DNA of 64,000 nt from contig NZ_FTNY01000005.1 in the NCBI RefSeq assembly GCF_900156575.1, positions 1-64,000 on the forward strand, in the 5' to 3' direction. Position 1 is the stretch's first letter; each line of letters starts with the position of its first letter. Below the pieces are notes generated by a model. That model ran no database searches. It saw only the letters and a program-made list of their open reading frames with translations, and was not told the DNA's origin. The stretch is from Chryseobacterium shigense (GTDB lineage: Bacteria > Bacteroidota > Bacteroidia > Flavobacteriales > Weeksellaceae). A program made the translations under genes and the position numbers. Positions 25,339 to 33,793 of the stretch are shown here, in pieces.

Positions 25339-26799
25339 TTATTTACTCATCAACTTCCAAAGCTCGTTGATCGTTTCTTTGTCGTCAAAATGATGTTTGA
25401 CCCCATTGATATCCTGATAGGTTTCGTGGCCTTTTCCGGCTACTAAAACAATATCTCTCGGCTCTGCAAACTTGATCGCCATTTTGATGGCTTCTTTTCT
25501 ATCCGGAATTGAAGTGTATTTGCTGAAATTCTGAGATTCAACACCGGCTTCAATTTCTTTGATGATCTGTGCAGGGTCTTCCGTTCTCGGATTGTCTGAG
25601 GTGATGATCGCCAACGTAGATTTTCTGGTGGCAATATTTCCCATTTCATGTCTTTTGGAGTGATCTCTATCTCCTCCGCATCCGAAGACGGTGATCAGTC
25701 TTTCGTTTTTGGTTCTGATATCATTAATGCTGTCCAGAATATTTTCTAAAGCATCCGGAGTATGCGCATAATCTACGATAAAGAATATTCCGCCATCTGA
25801 TTTGAAGGTTTCAAATCTTCCTGAAACTCTTTTTAATTTACTGATCGCCTGTAAAATTTCATTCTGCTCAAAACCTAGTTCTGATGCAATTCCGAAAACC
25901 AGCAGTAGATTATAGACATTGAACCTTCCGGTTAATGTGGTCCAGAATTCTTTTCCGTTGAAATTCAACAGCATTCCGTTGAAATCAATTTCTAAAGATT
26001 TTCCGTGATAATCTGCCATTGTTTTCAGGGCATAAGATTTTTTCTTTGCCTTGGTATTCTGAAGCATGACCATTCCGTTTTTGTCATCCACATTGGTGAT
26101 GGCTATGGCGGTGTCTTCAAGATCGTCAAAAAACCTTTTTTTCGTTTTCAGATATTCGTCGAATGTTTTATGATAATCCAGATGGTCGTGGGTAAGGTTG
26201 GTAAATCCTGCGATTTTAAAATGCAGCCCTTCAATTCTGTTCTGGGCAATTCCATGGGAGCTTACCTCCATGAAAGCGAATTCACAACCTTTTTCAACCG
26301 CCTGAGCTAAAATTTTATTGATGGTAATCACATCCGGAGTGGTATGAGTCGCAGGAATAATTTCATCTGCAATTCTGATTTCCACTGTAGAAAGCAATGC
26401 TGAATCATATCCTAAATTTTGAAATACATCAAAAAGAAGGGTAGATACCGACGTTTTTCCATTGGTTCCCGTAACTCCTATTAATTTAAGTTTCTTAGAT
26501 GGATTGCCGTAAAAGTTGGAAGCGAGATGTCCTAAAGCTTTAGATGAATCTTTCACCTTCACATAGGTTACGTTTTCGTCCATAGTTTCTGGAAATTCTT
26601 CGCACACCACTGCTTTTGCACCTTTTTCAACAGATGATGCAATGTATGAATGTCCGTCTGCAACGGTTCCTCTCACTGCTACATAGAGTGAGTTTTCCGT
26701 GATCTTTCTGCTGTCGAAAACCAATTCTGAAACCTCGCGGGCGTCGTCGCCGTGAATTTCTAAAACTGGGATTTTTTTTAATAATTCTGTTATTATCAT
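25339..26799 (-). CDS. murE: UDP-MurNAc-tripeptide synthetase MurE
   Basis: A 486-residue ligase that adds the third residue, probably meso-diaminopimelate, to UDP-MurNAc-L-Ala-D-Glu. Seen are SRKITENSLYVAVRG, IGVTGTNGKTSVSTLLFDV, TTPDVITINKIL, the central FTNLTHDHLDYHKTFDEY, VDYAHTPDALENIL, the DNPRTEDPAQII motif that goes with diaminopimelate specificity, and VAGKGHETYQ. Usual length. It is separated from ftsI by a copy of the double-hairpin repeat. Confidence 0.96.
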   Translation of the reverse strand: MIITELLKKIPVLEIHGDDAREVSELVFDSRKITENSLYVAVRGTVADGHSYIASSVEKGAKAVVCEEFPETMDENVTYVKVKDSSKALGHLASNFYGNPSKKLKLIGVTGTNGKTSVSTLLFDVFQNLGYDSALLSTVEIRIADEIIPATHTTPDVITINKILAQAVEKGCEFAFMEVSSHGIAQNRIEGLHFKIAGFTNLTHDHLDYHKTFDEYLKTKKRFFDDLEDTAIAITNVDDKNGMVMLQNTKAKKKSYALKTMADYHGKSLEIDFNGMLLNFNGKEFWTTLTGRFNVYNLLLVFGIASELGFEQNEILQAISKLKRVSGRFETFKSDGGIFFIVDYAHTPDALENILDSINDIRTKNERLITVFGCGGDRDHSKRHEMGNIATRKSTLAIITSDNPRTEDPAQIIKEIEAGVESQNFSKYTSIPDRKEAIKMAIKFAEPRDIVLVAGKGHETYQDINGVKHHFDDKETINELWKLMSK

Positions 26800-26808
26800 T
26801 TCTTATCA

Positions 26809-26851
26809 ATAGGACTTCATCCTATCCGTTATTAAATCGTCCCTTCGGGAC
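26809..26851. repeat. Double-hairpin intergenic repeat, copy 3 (ftsI-murE gap)
   Basis: ATAGGA-N5-TCCTAT (26809-26825), 13-nt linker ending TTAAATC, then GTCCC-TTC-GGGAC (26839-26851). Compared with 20866 and 17186 both stems are kept although their bases differ. Confidence 0.6.
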
Positions 26852-26864
26852 TTGGTTTTCTATT

Positions 26865-28856
26865 TTAATTTTGCAGAGACAAATAAATTCTCTGGTTTTT
26901 GCTGATGATGGTGCCTTCCAGCGGGAATTGTTCTTTGATCCGGCCAACTCCTTTAAAATCGACTCTATATCCTAAGTTTTCCAGTTGGGGGATGATGTTT
27001 TTACCGATCATTCCCACTACGCTTGGCATTTGCTTATTATTGACAGCTATTTTTACATTAGGTTCAATCAATTTATTGAGGTTTACTTTTCTGTCTACAA
27101 GCATTTCTTTTTCAATATTCTGAGGTGTTTTCAGGAATGTTTTTCCTGCAATCTCTTTAAACACCGGTGCTGAAACGGTTCCTCCATAAAAGCTTTTGGC
27201 TGTATTGGGCTCACTGATCATTACATAACAGGTATATTTTGGATTATCAGCCGGATAGAATCCTGCGAAAGAAGCTCTGTACTTCATAGGACCGGGAAGC
27301 CAGTATTCAAATCTTGCTGTTCCTGTCTTTCCTGCCATTTTCAGGTTAGGAGTAAAGATGCTTCGTCCTGTTCCTTTTTCCACGGCTTTGGTCAGTGCGC
27401 TGGTCATCATTTTGATGGCTTTTTCAGAGGCCATTTTATTCACGATGACTTCCGGTTTTGCGCTGTACATTACTTTTCCGTCTTTCATGATCTTATCAAT
27501 GAAGAGGGGTTTAAGCATTTTACCACCGTTAGCAACCCCGTTATAGAAGGTTGTTAACTGTAAGAGGTTGATGTTTGATGAATATCCGTAAGAAATAGAA
27601 GCTAATGTTGCCGCATTCCATCTCTTGTTTTGTGGGGTTACGATCTTCGGTTTTGTAATTCCGGGAAGTTCGATATCCATTTTATCAAATAATTTCCATC
27701 TTTTCAGGTGATCAAGAAAAATCTGTGGTTTTTCTGCATAGTATTTTGTGATGAGTTTTGCCGTTCCCACATTGCTTGATTTCGCCAAAACATCACTTAT
27801 ATCGTAAGTTCCTCCGCCGTGACCGTCTGAAATTCTTTGTTTTGCATAAGTCCAGACTCCGTTTCCAACATCCACGGTTGTATTTTCGTCAATAAAACCG
27901 TCGTCCATTGCTGCCAGGAGTGAAATGGTTTTAAAGGTAGACCCAGGCTCGATATTGTCTTTTATGGCATAGTTGTAAGAATCTTCATAATCGCCATTTT
28001 CATTTTTTCTTAAATTAACCAATGCGCGCACCTTTCCTGTTTCCACTTCCATAACAATCACAGTTCCGTGTTTTGCTTCGTAAGTGATGAGTTGCTTCTC
28101 TAAAGCAGAGTGTGCAATATCCTGAATTCTAAGGTCTAAGGTGGTGTAGACGTCTTCGCCATCTACCGGTTCTTTTACTTTCCAGTAATCAATCGGTTTC
28201 CATTGTGAGGAGTTGATTCTTTGTTCTAATCTTCTTCCGTCTGTTCCGGTAAGATATTTTGAGAAAGCACCTTCCAGACCTGCTTTTACTTCACCGTTAT
28301 CCATACCGATTGTTCCGGCACCAATTTCTGAAGTAGCGAGTTCTCTCTTATAATTCCGGTCTACAATAAAACCGCCTTTGTTTTTTCCTCTCTTAAAGAT
28401 GGGGAAGTTTCTGATCCTGTCGTATTCGTCGAAATCAAGACCTTTAACCAAGGTGTAGTACTGGTTTTTCTTTTTCTTTTGTTCGTCAAATTTTTGTCTG
28501 AATTCTCCTCTGGATTTTCCGAACATTTTGCTTAGGGAATCTGTCAGCGCACCGATGTTGTTGCTGTAGATGGTATCTTTCATGGTTTTAAAATCCAGAT
28601 AGATGTCGTAGCGCATTACGGTGGTTGCAAGAATAGATCCGTCTGAAGCGAACAGGTTTCCACGGGCAGCCTTTAAAGTGGCTTCGCGGTAGTTTTTATT
28701 AATGTAATCGTCTTTAATTTCCTGAACATTAGTGTTTTGCAGGATTACGATCCTGGTCAGAAACAGCACAAATACGCACAGGACTCCTACTGCGAAGAGG
28801 TAGCCCCACCTTAACGTTTTTTTACGTTTGCTATCGTATTCATTTTGTTTTTGCAT
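26865..28856 (-). CDS. ftsI: Division transpeptidase FtsI (penicillin-binding protein, PBP3-like)
   Basis: A 663-residue bitopic class B penicillin-binding protein that crosslinks septal peptidoglycan. One membrane segment lies at about 15-33, followed by the dimerisation domain (AARGNLFASDGSILATTV). The transpeptidase domain has the active-site Ser306 in EPGSTFK, then KSSNVGTAKL and K510-T-G in AGKTGTARF. A single PASTA-like domain closes the protein (residues about 605-663). It overlaps ftsL by 17 nt, so the two are translated together. It acts with FtsW. Confidence 0.95.
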   Translation of the reverse strand: MQKQNEYDSKRKKTLRWGYLFAVGVLCVFVLFLTRIVILQNTNVQEIKDDYINKNYREATLKAARGNLFASDGSILATTVMRYDIYLDFKTMKDTIYSNNIGALTDSLSKMFGKSRGEFRQKFDEQKKKKNQYYTLVKGLDFDEYDRIRNFPIFKRGKNKGGFIVDRNYKRELATSEIGAGTIGMDNGEVKAGLEGAFSKYLTGTDGRRLEQRINSSQWKPIDYWKVKEPVDGEDVYTTLDLRIQDIAHSALEKQLITYEAKHGTVIVMEVETGKVRALVNLRKNENGDYEDSYNYAIKDNIEPGSTFKTISLLAAMDDGFIDENTTVDVGNGVWTYAKQRISDGHGGGTYDISDVLAKSSNVGTAKLITKYYAEKPQIFLDHLKRWKLFDKMDIELPGITKPKIVTPQNKRWNAATLASISYGYSSNINLLQLTTFYNGVANGGKMLKPLFIDKIMKDGKVMYSAKPEVIVNKMASEKAIKMMTSALTKAVEKGTGRSIFTPNLKMAGKTGTARFEYWLPGPMKYRASFAGFYPADNPKYTCYVMISEPNTAKSFYGGTVSAPVFKEIAGKTFLKTPQNIEKEMLVDRKVNLNKLIEPNVKIAVNNKQMPSVVGMIGKNIIPQLENLGYRVDFKGVGRIKEQFPLEGTIISKNQRIYLSLQN

Positions 28857-29205
28857 CAGTACTGTCTAGTTTTATTAGCAGTTTATGAGGATGGTTTTCC
28901 AAAGTCATCAGTGAGTCCTTTGCAACTTCCTTCCCCAGTTGCGATTCCATTTTTACTTTGATCAGCTTACTCTGGGCGTAAGCGTTTCTCGATTTATATT
29001 CTTCTGTTTCTTCTTTTAAAGCATTGACAATTTTAATTTTCTTGTTGACGAGGTGATTGCTATAAATCATCGCCATCATGAGGATAAACAACAGCAAAAA
29101 GTACTTGTAATGAGTTTTAATCTCATCACGGTTGAGAAAGTTTCCTTTTATAATATCTATAAAAGTGAGCTTTTTCTGAGGGCGATTTGTTGTTCTTTTT
29201 GCCAA
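28840..29205 (-). CDS. ftsL: FtsL-like division protein, TTG start
   Basis: A 121-residue bitopic protein: a basic cytoplasmic head, one membrane segment at about 38-57 (FLLLFILMMAMIYS), then a coiled-coil-like periplasmic helix (NALKEETEEYKSRNAYAQSKLIKVKMESQL). Size, topology and position between rsmH and ftsI identify it as FtsL, although sequence alone is weak as usual for this family. The start must be TTG at 29205: a stop codon lies three codons upstream and there is no ATG before the membrane segment. The low-efficiency start may keep its level down. Confidence 0.85.
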   Translation of the reverse strand: MAKRTTNRPQKKLTFIDIIKGNFLNRDEIKTHYKYFLLLFILMMAMIYSNHLVNKKIKIVNALKEETEEYKSRNAYAQSKLIKVKMESQLGKEVAKDSLMTLENHPHKLLIKLDSTDAKTK

Positions 29206-29298
29206 AGTTTTTTATGTCAATTTGTTTACCGTGAATTCGTTTTGTTCGTCAATTATCAATTTTTTATCAATTTCAAATTCACAATCGGCCATTCACTT

Positions 29299-30192
29299 TT
29301 ACACCTTAATTCCTGTTCTCATCTTAGCACTTCTTGCTCTTGAGTTTTCTTCGATCTCCTTATCATCCGGGATGATGGCTTTGCTTTTAAGCAATTCAAA
29401 TACTTTTTTATAGTTTCCGTAGATGTCTCTTTGCTGCTCTCCTTCAAACATTCCGTTTTTCAGAAATCTTTTGACCAAACGATCTTCTAGTGAATGGTAA
29501 GAAATAACAACAAGTCTTCCTTCGGGTCTTAAAATATTGTATGCCTGAACAAGCATTTCTTTCAATGCTTCCAGTTCCTGGTTAACCTCTATTCTTATGG
29601 CCTGAAAAAGCTGGGCATAAAATTTATTCACCTTGTGAGGCGGAAGGTAGCTGAAAAGCTTCTTCAGATCCTCGGTGGTATTGATGATTTTTGTTTTTCT
29701 ATGATGAACGATGTCTCTTGCCAGTTTTCTAGCTTCTCTCAACTCACCGTAGTAATAAAATATATCGGCAAGCTCAGTTTCTTCATATTCATTGATTACT
29801 TTTTTGGCATCAAGACTCTGCATAACGTTCATTCTCATATCGAGAGGAGCATTGTTTCTTGTAGAAAAGCCTCTTTCTGCTTCATCAAACTGATGGGATG
29901 AAACGCCAAGATCAGCCAATACGCCGTCTACCTGGGGAAAGCCATACATCAGCATGGAGTTTTCCAGAAATCTGAAATTCTGATTTACCAGGGTAAATCT
30001 TGGGTCATCAATTGTATTTTTAAGGGCATCCAGATCCTGGTCAAAACTGAAAAGTTTTCCTTTCTCTGAAAGTCTGCTCAGAATTTCTCTTGAGTGGCCT
30101 CCTCCTCCAAAAGTGCAGTCCACGTATATTCCGTCAGGATTCGTCACCAAATCATCAACGCTCTGCTTCAATAAAACGGGGTTGTGGTACAT
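29299..30192 (-). CDS. rsmH: 16S rRNA (cytosine1402-N4)-methyltransferase RsmH
   Basis: A 297-residue SAM-dependent methyltransferase (formerly MraW) that methylates C1402 of 16S rRNA. It begins MYHNPVLLKQSVDDL and shows the SAM loop DCTFGGGGHSREIL, LADLGVSSHQFD, GFSTRNNAPLDMRM, QAIRIEVNQELEAL and the C-terminal ISYHSLEDRLVKRFLK. Second gene of the cluster, after mraZ. Confidence 0.97.
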   Translation of the reverse strand: MYHNPVLLKQSVDDLVTNPDGIYVDCTFGGGGHSREILSRLSEKGKLFSFDQDLDALKNTIDDPRFTLVNQNFRFLENSMLMYGFPQVDGVLADLGVSSHQFDEAERGFSTRNNAPLDMRMNVMQSLDAKKVINEYEETELADIFYYYGELREARKLARDIVHHRKTKIINTTEDLKKLFSYLPPHKVNKFYAQLFQAIRIEVNQELEALKEMLVQAYNILRPEGRLVVISYHSLEDRLVKRFLKNGMFEGEQQRDIYGNYKKVFELLKSKAIIPDDKEIEENSRARSAKMRTGIKV

Positions 30193-30235
30193 ACTTAATT
30201 GTGTTTTTTACATTGCCTTTTACAGCAAGCGCGGT

Positions 30236-30694
30236 TTATTCTTCATCTAAAGAGCCCATCACATCTTCGGCAAGGCTGGCAAAATCAGCTTCATTGGTAG
30301 AAATCACCTTTTCATAGGCTTCTTTATCCCAAATTTCAAAAAGCTCTCCTGCGCTTGTAATAACTGTATCTTTCTGAAGGTTTGCAAAATGAACCAGATC
30401 TTTTGAGATCTGAAGTCTTCCTGCATTGTCCAGTTCTACTGTTTTTACCCCTGCCGTAAACATTCGAATGAAATCAGCATTCTTTTTAATGAATCTGTTG
30501 AGTTTATTTATTTTGCCCATCAGTTTGTCCCATGCATTCATGGGATAGACCTCGAGGCAAGGTTGGAACACAGATCTCTTGACTACAAATGCCTTATCGT
30601 CGAAGTTTTCCATCTGATTGATCAGGGAGGAGGGAACTTTTAACCGGCCTTTGTCGTCAATTTTACACTCATATGTTCCAATGAAACTTTTCAT
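30236..30694 (-). CDS. mraZ: Transcriptional regulator MraZ
   Basis: A 152-residue AbrB-fold DNA-binding protein that opens the cluster. Two MraZ domains show MKSFIGTYECKIDDKGRLKV at the start and the DNAGRLQISKDLVHFA half in the second. MraZ binds TGGGN direct repeats in front of its own operon in other bacteria, and such repeats are present at 30718-30742. The frame extends to 30733, but that part would lie in the promoter, so the ATG at 30694 is used. The -7 box ends 6 nt before this ATG. Confidence 0.95.
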   Translation of the reverse strand: MKSFIGTYECKIDDKGRLKVPSSLINQMENFDDKAFVVKRSVFQPCLEVYPMNAWDKLMGKINKLNRFIKKNADFIRMFTAGVKTVELDNAGRLQISKDLVHFANLQKDTVITSAGELFEIWDKEAYEKVISTNEADFASLAEDVMGSLDEE

Positions 30695-30700
30695 TTGGGA

Positions 30701-30708
30701 CAAATTTA
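30701..30708 (-). promoter_or_regulatory. -7 element of the mraZ operon
   Basis: On the minus strand TAAATTTG matches TAnnTTTG and ends 6 nt before the mraZ ATG, so the message would have almost no leader. The -33 region is occupied by the MraZ boxes. Confidence 0.5.
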
Positions 30709-30717
30709 TATAATAAT

Positions 30718-30742
30718 TTCCAAAATTTCCCACTTTTTCCCA
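30718..30742 (-). promoter_or_regulatory. MraZ-binding repeats in front of mraZ
   Basis: On the minus strand TGGGA (30738-30742), TGGGA (30728-30732) and TGGAA (30718-30722) occur with an exact 10-bp period, i.e. 5-nt boxes separated by 5 nt. This is the known MraZ operator layout (TGGGN-N5-TGGGN-N5-TGGGN). It overlaps the -33 region of the promoter, consistent with autorepression. Confidence 0.75.
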
Positions 30743-30936
30743 CTTTTTGACTTAATGTTAATAAGTTTTATTAGAGATTGAATTTCAAAGGGGTAAGTGT
30801 TTGGTATAATGTATGTTGCGAAAAGTGTTATTTAGGCCATAGTAAAGAGGTTTTGAAAAAAGTAAAGAAAAAGGATGATATTATATTATTTTTACTTTAA
30901 ATTAGGGTAATCAAAAAATTTTTGAGGTTTAATTTG

Positions 30937-30944
30937 TATTTTTG
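30937..30944 (+). promoter_or_regulatory. -7 element of the alpha/beta hydrolase gene
   Basis: TATTTTTG, followed by GCAGAG, 22 nt before the ATG at 30967. It shows that the longer reading frame from 30922 is not the real start. Confidence 0.5.
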
Positions 30945-30966
30945 CAGAGCTTTATTAAGGCATTTT

Positions 30967-31728
30967 ATGATATTTAGTACAAAAAAAGAAAAGAAATATA
31001 CTTTTATAGAGGCGGGAGAAGGACATCCATTGGTGCTGTTGCACGGTTTAATGGGTGGTTTGAGTAATTTCGATAAGATGGTAGATTTTTTTTCGGAGAG
31101 GGGGTTCAAGGTATATGTTCCTCAGTTGCCTATCTACGATCTGCCGGTACTCAATACTAATCTTACTACTCTTGCCAAATATATTATCAAGTTTATAGAG
31201 AGTCATATCTCTGAACCTGTTACTATTGTAGGAAACTCGATGGGCGGGCATGTAGGATTGATTATGACTTTAGCAAGACCGGACCTGGTTAAGAATCTTG
31301 TTTTAACTGGAAGCTCGGGATTGTATGAAAGAACTTTCGGGGACAGTTTTCCGAGAAAAAATGACCGTTCCTATATAAGAAAGAAGACAGAAGAAGTTTT
31401 CTATGATCCTGCTGTTGCTACGGAAGCTCTTGTAGACGAGGTTTTTTCGGTAGTGAATGACAGGATGAAGGGGATCAAAACGGTAATGCTGGCAAGAAGT
31501 GCTATCAAACACAATATGCTGCATGACCTTCCTAAGATTACAACACCAACGTGTCTTATCTGGGGAAGACAGGATAATGTAACTCCTCCTGAAGTAGCTG
31601 AAGATATGAACAAGTTTATTCCAAATTCGGATCTTTTCTGGATCGAGAAATGCGGACATGCTGCGATGATGGAAAAGCCGGACGAATTCAATGAAATTCT
31701 GTACAGCTGGTTAAAAGATAAAGTTTAA
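30967..31728 (+). CDS. Alpha/beta hydrolase
   Basis: A 253-residue alpha/beta-hydrolase fold enzyme. The oxyanion-hole HGLMGG is near residue 26, the nucleophile elbow GNSMGGH follows, and the catalytic acid is probably the Asp in WGRQDNVTPP with the His in CGHAAMMEKP. All of the triad is present. Substrate unknown; likely an esterase or related hydrolase. It is divergent from mraZ and separated from engB by a hairpin terminator at 31742. Confidence 0.9.
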   Translation: MIFSTKKEKKYTFIEAGEGHPLVLLHGLMGGLSNFDKMVDFFSERGFKVYVPQLPIYDLPVLNTNLTTLAKYIIKFIESHISEPVTIVGNSMGGHVGLIMTLARPDLVKNLVLTGSSGLYERTFGDSFPRKNDRSYIRKKTEEVFYDPAVATEALVDEVFSVVNDRMKGIKTVMLARSAIKHNMLHDLPKITTPTCLIWGRQDNVTPPEVAEDMNKFIPNSDLFWIEKCGHAAMMEKPDEFNEILYSWLKDKV

Positions 31729-31741
31729 AACAAATAATAAT

Positions 31742-31776
31742 AAACCATTAAGAGCTTTTCTTAATGGTTTGTTTTT
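31742..31776 (+). terminator. Terminator between the hydrolase gene and engB
   Basis: AAACCATTAAG pairs with CTTAATGGTTT (11 bp) around a 7-nt loop, followed by GTTTTT. It may be leaky because engB has no clear promoter of its own. Confidence 0.7.
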
Positions 31777-31793
31777 CTAAAAAATAGTCAAAA

Positions 31794-32417
31794 ATGGTTA
31801 TAAAAACGGCAGAATTTGTAAAAAGTAGCGGAAAATGGCAGGAATGTCCTGAACCTACGATGCCTGAGTATGCTTTTATCGGAAGGTCTAATGTTGGGAA
31901 ATCTTCATTGATCAATGCAATGATGAATCACAAAGACCTGGCAAAAACTTCCGGAACTCCAGGGAAAACTCAGCTGATCAATCATTTTTTAGTGAATGAA
32001 AACTGGTATCTGACGGATTTACCGGGTTATGGATATGCAAAGGTCTCGAAATCGATCAGAAAGGATTTTGAAAAACTGATCACCAATTATATTCTGAACA
32101 GAAGAAATCTGGTGAATCTTTTTGTTTTGGTGGATTCAAGACATACGCCACAAAAGATAGATCTGGAATTTATCCAGTGGTGCGGAGAAAGTGGAATTCC
32201 ATTTTCGATTGTTTTCACTAAGGCAGATAAGCTGAAGCCTAATGTTACCCTTCAAAATGTGGAAAATTATAAAAATGAATTGCATAAAACTTGGGCAGAC
32301 CTGCCTGAATTATATGTGACTTCTGCGGAAAAGAAAACCGGGGGTGATGAGATCCTGAATTTCATCCAGACCACCAATGAATTTTTGAAAAATAACAGTG
32401 TAAGTTTTGAGGAGTAA
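31794..32417 (+). CDS. engB: Ribosome biogenesis GTPase EngB (YihA/YsxC)
   Basis: A 207-residue essential GTPase for late large-subunit ribosome assembly. G1 is GRSNVGKS at 30-37, G2 the Thr in SGTPGKTQ, G3 DLPGYGYAKV, G4 TKAD and G5 TSAEKKTG. Usual length. Its stop codon overlaps the start of the next gene (TAATG). Confidence 0.96.
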   Translation: MVIKTAEFVKSSGKWQECPEPTMPEYAFIGRSNVGKSSLINAMMNHKDLAKTSGTPGKTQLINHFLVNENWYLTDLPGYGYAKVSKSIRKDFEKLITNYILNRRNLVNLFVLVDSRHTPQKIDLEFIQWCGESGIPFSIVFTKADKLKPNVTLQNVENYKNELHKTWADLPELYVTSAEKKTGGDEILNFIQTTNEFLKNNSVSFEE

Positions 32418-32857
32418 TGATCTGGAAAATTAAAACCTTTGATGAGTTTACGGTTCCTGAGCTATATGCCATTTTGAAAGCCCGTATTGATGTTTTTGTG
32501 ATCGAACAGAACTGTCCTTATCCTGATCTGGATAATTATGACCAGAAGGGAATTCATATCTGGGCTGAAGAAGACGGACAAATTCTTGCTTATTGCCGTG
32601 TGTTTGATAAAGGAATCAAATATGAGGAAACTTCTTTCGGACGAGTACTGACCACAGAGCAGGCGAGAGGAAAGAATATTGGCAGGCAATTGATAAGATA
32701 TGCGGTGGAGACGATAGAAAACCGTTTTCACACTTCTGAAATTAAGATTTCAGCACAGGATTATTTATTAAGATTTTACTCCGAATTCGGATTTACAGAT
32801 ACCGGGAAAAAATATCTGGAAGATGATATTCCCCACACGGAAATGATCAGAAAATAA
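32417..32857 (+). CDS. GNAT acetyltransferase, ElaA family
   Basis: A 146-residue GNAT-fold protein of the ElaA type: RIDVFVIEQNCPYPDLD is the family signature, FGRVLTTEQARGKNIGRQLI is the acetyl-CoA pyrophosphate loop and FYSEFGFTDTGKKYLED is the C-terminal strand pair. The substrate is unknown. It overlaps engB by one base, so the two are translationally coupled. Confidence 0.9.
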   Translation: MIWKIKTFDEFTVPELYAILKARIDVFVIEQNCPYPDLDNYDQKGIHIWAEEDGQILAYCRVFDKGIKYEETSFGRVLTTEQARGKNIGRQLIRYAVETIENRFHTSEIKISAQDYLLRFYSEFGFTDTGKKYLEDDIPHTEMIRK

Positions 32858-32885
32858 AAAAGCGAAGAGAAATCTTCGCTTTTTC
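32856..32885. terminator. Bidirectional terminator
   Basis: AAGCGAAGA-GAAA-TCTTCGCTT with A's before and T's after. It lies between convergent genes (GNAT on plus, vWA-like lipoprotein on minus). Confidence 0.85.
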
Positions 32886-32903
32886 TATATATGATGAGTG
32901 TTT

Positions 32904-33782
32904 TTAGTTTTTATTGGTAATCGCTTTTAAAATAATGGGCTCTAAATTGGAAGGCAGATCGGCTGATTTTATCTGGTACTTTTTGATTTTCATTTCTTTA
33001 AACCAATTTTCCCAGTATTCTTTGATAACTGCTTCTTCAAATGGATTTCCTTTTTCAGGGTTAATGCCAAGCACGATGACTTCAAGGTTGCTAAGATTAT
33101 CATTGGCTTTCACAAACCCCAGATTATTTTTCTCTAAGGTTGTTTTAAAATCAGATGTGGTCAGATTATTTGATTTAATGAGCTTTGAGGTTAAATAAGA
33201 GGTTTTTGTTTTTTCTGAAAACTTGGAATTTTCGTGGTACATATATCCGTCTGTCAAGATGAACAGGATATTTCTGTGATCTTCTTTTACACAGTAATCG
33301 GTGACTTTATTTTTAAAAAATTCCCAAATATCAGAACCTACATATTTTCCGTCTTTGATTGCAGACTGATAGATGTTGGCGGGTAATTCAGCATATTTTT
33401 TTTCAACGGTATTGAAATAGGCTTTGCTGGTATTTTGGTCAAAAGAAACTTTAAGCTCTTTCGTAAAGTCATTGACTTTGGGATCGGAGGGTTCAGGATT
33501 GAAGAAAACCTGCATCTGATCATTATACGTGATGATCCTTTTTGTTTTAATATGGTTCAGAAATCCTTTTTCGATTGCTTTAATGTATTCTATATCCCTC
33601 TGAAAATACTCCATTGTCGGGTTAGGATTGGTGTTGGGATCAATCCGGTCGGATAAATCGATCAGAATGCTAACGTTGATGTTATTGGGATCAACTTTAG
33701 GTGGAACTACTGGTGGTTCTACAGTTTTTTTACAACAGGAAACCAAAGATATCATGAGTAATAAATAGGCTATTTTTTTCAT
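32904..33782 (-). CDS. vWA-like lipoprotein
   Basis: A 292-residue lipoprotein (lipobox LVSC, Cys about 16). After a Pro-rich spacer the strand NVSILIDLSDRIDP resembles the MIDAS strand of von Willebrand A domains (DxSxR instead of DxSxS). NILFILTDGYMY and LEVIVLGINP then follow as later strands of the same fold. It is the last gene of a seven-gene minus-strand operon, 11 nt after the coiled-coil membrane protein. vWA domains bind partner proteins through a metal; the partner may be that neighbour. Function unknown. Confidence 0.75.
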   Translation of the reverse strand: MKKIAYLLLMISLVSCCKKTVEPPVVPPKVDPNNINVSILIDLSDRIDPNTNPNPTMEYFQRDIEYIKAIEKGFLNHIKTKRIITYNDQMQVFFNPEPSDPKVNDFTKELKVSFDQNTSKAYFNTVEKKYAELPANIYQSAIKDGKYVGSDIWEFFKNKVTDYCVKEDHRNILFILTDGYMYHENSKFSEKTKTSYLTSKLIKSNNLTTSDFKTTLEKNNLGFVKANDNLSNLEVIVLGINPEKGNPFEEAVIKEYWENWFKEMKIKKYQIKSADLPSNLEPIILKAITNKN

Positions 33783-33793
33783 AAGAAGTGGGT

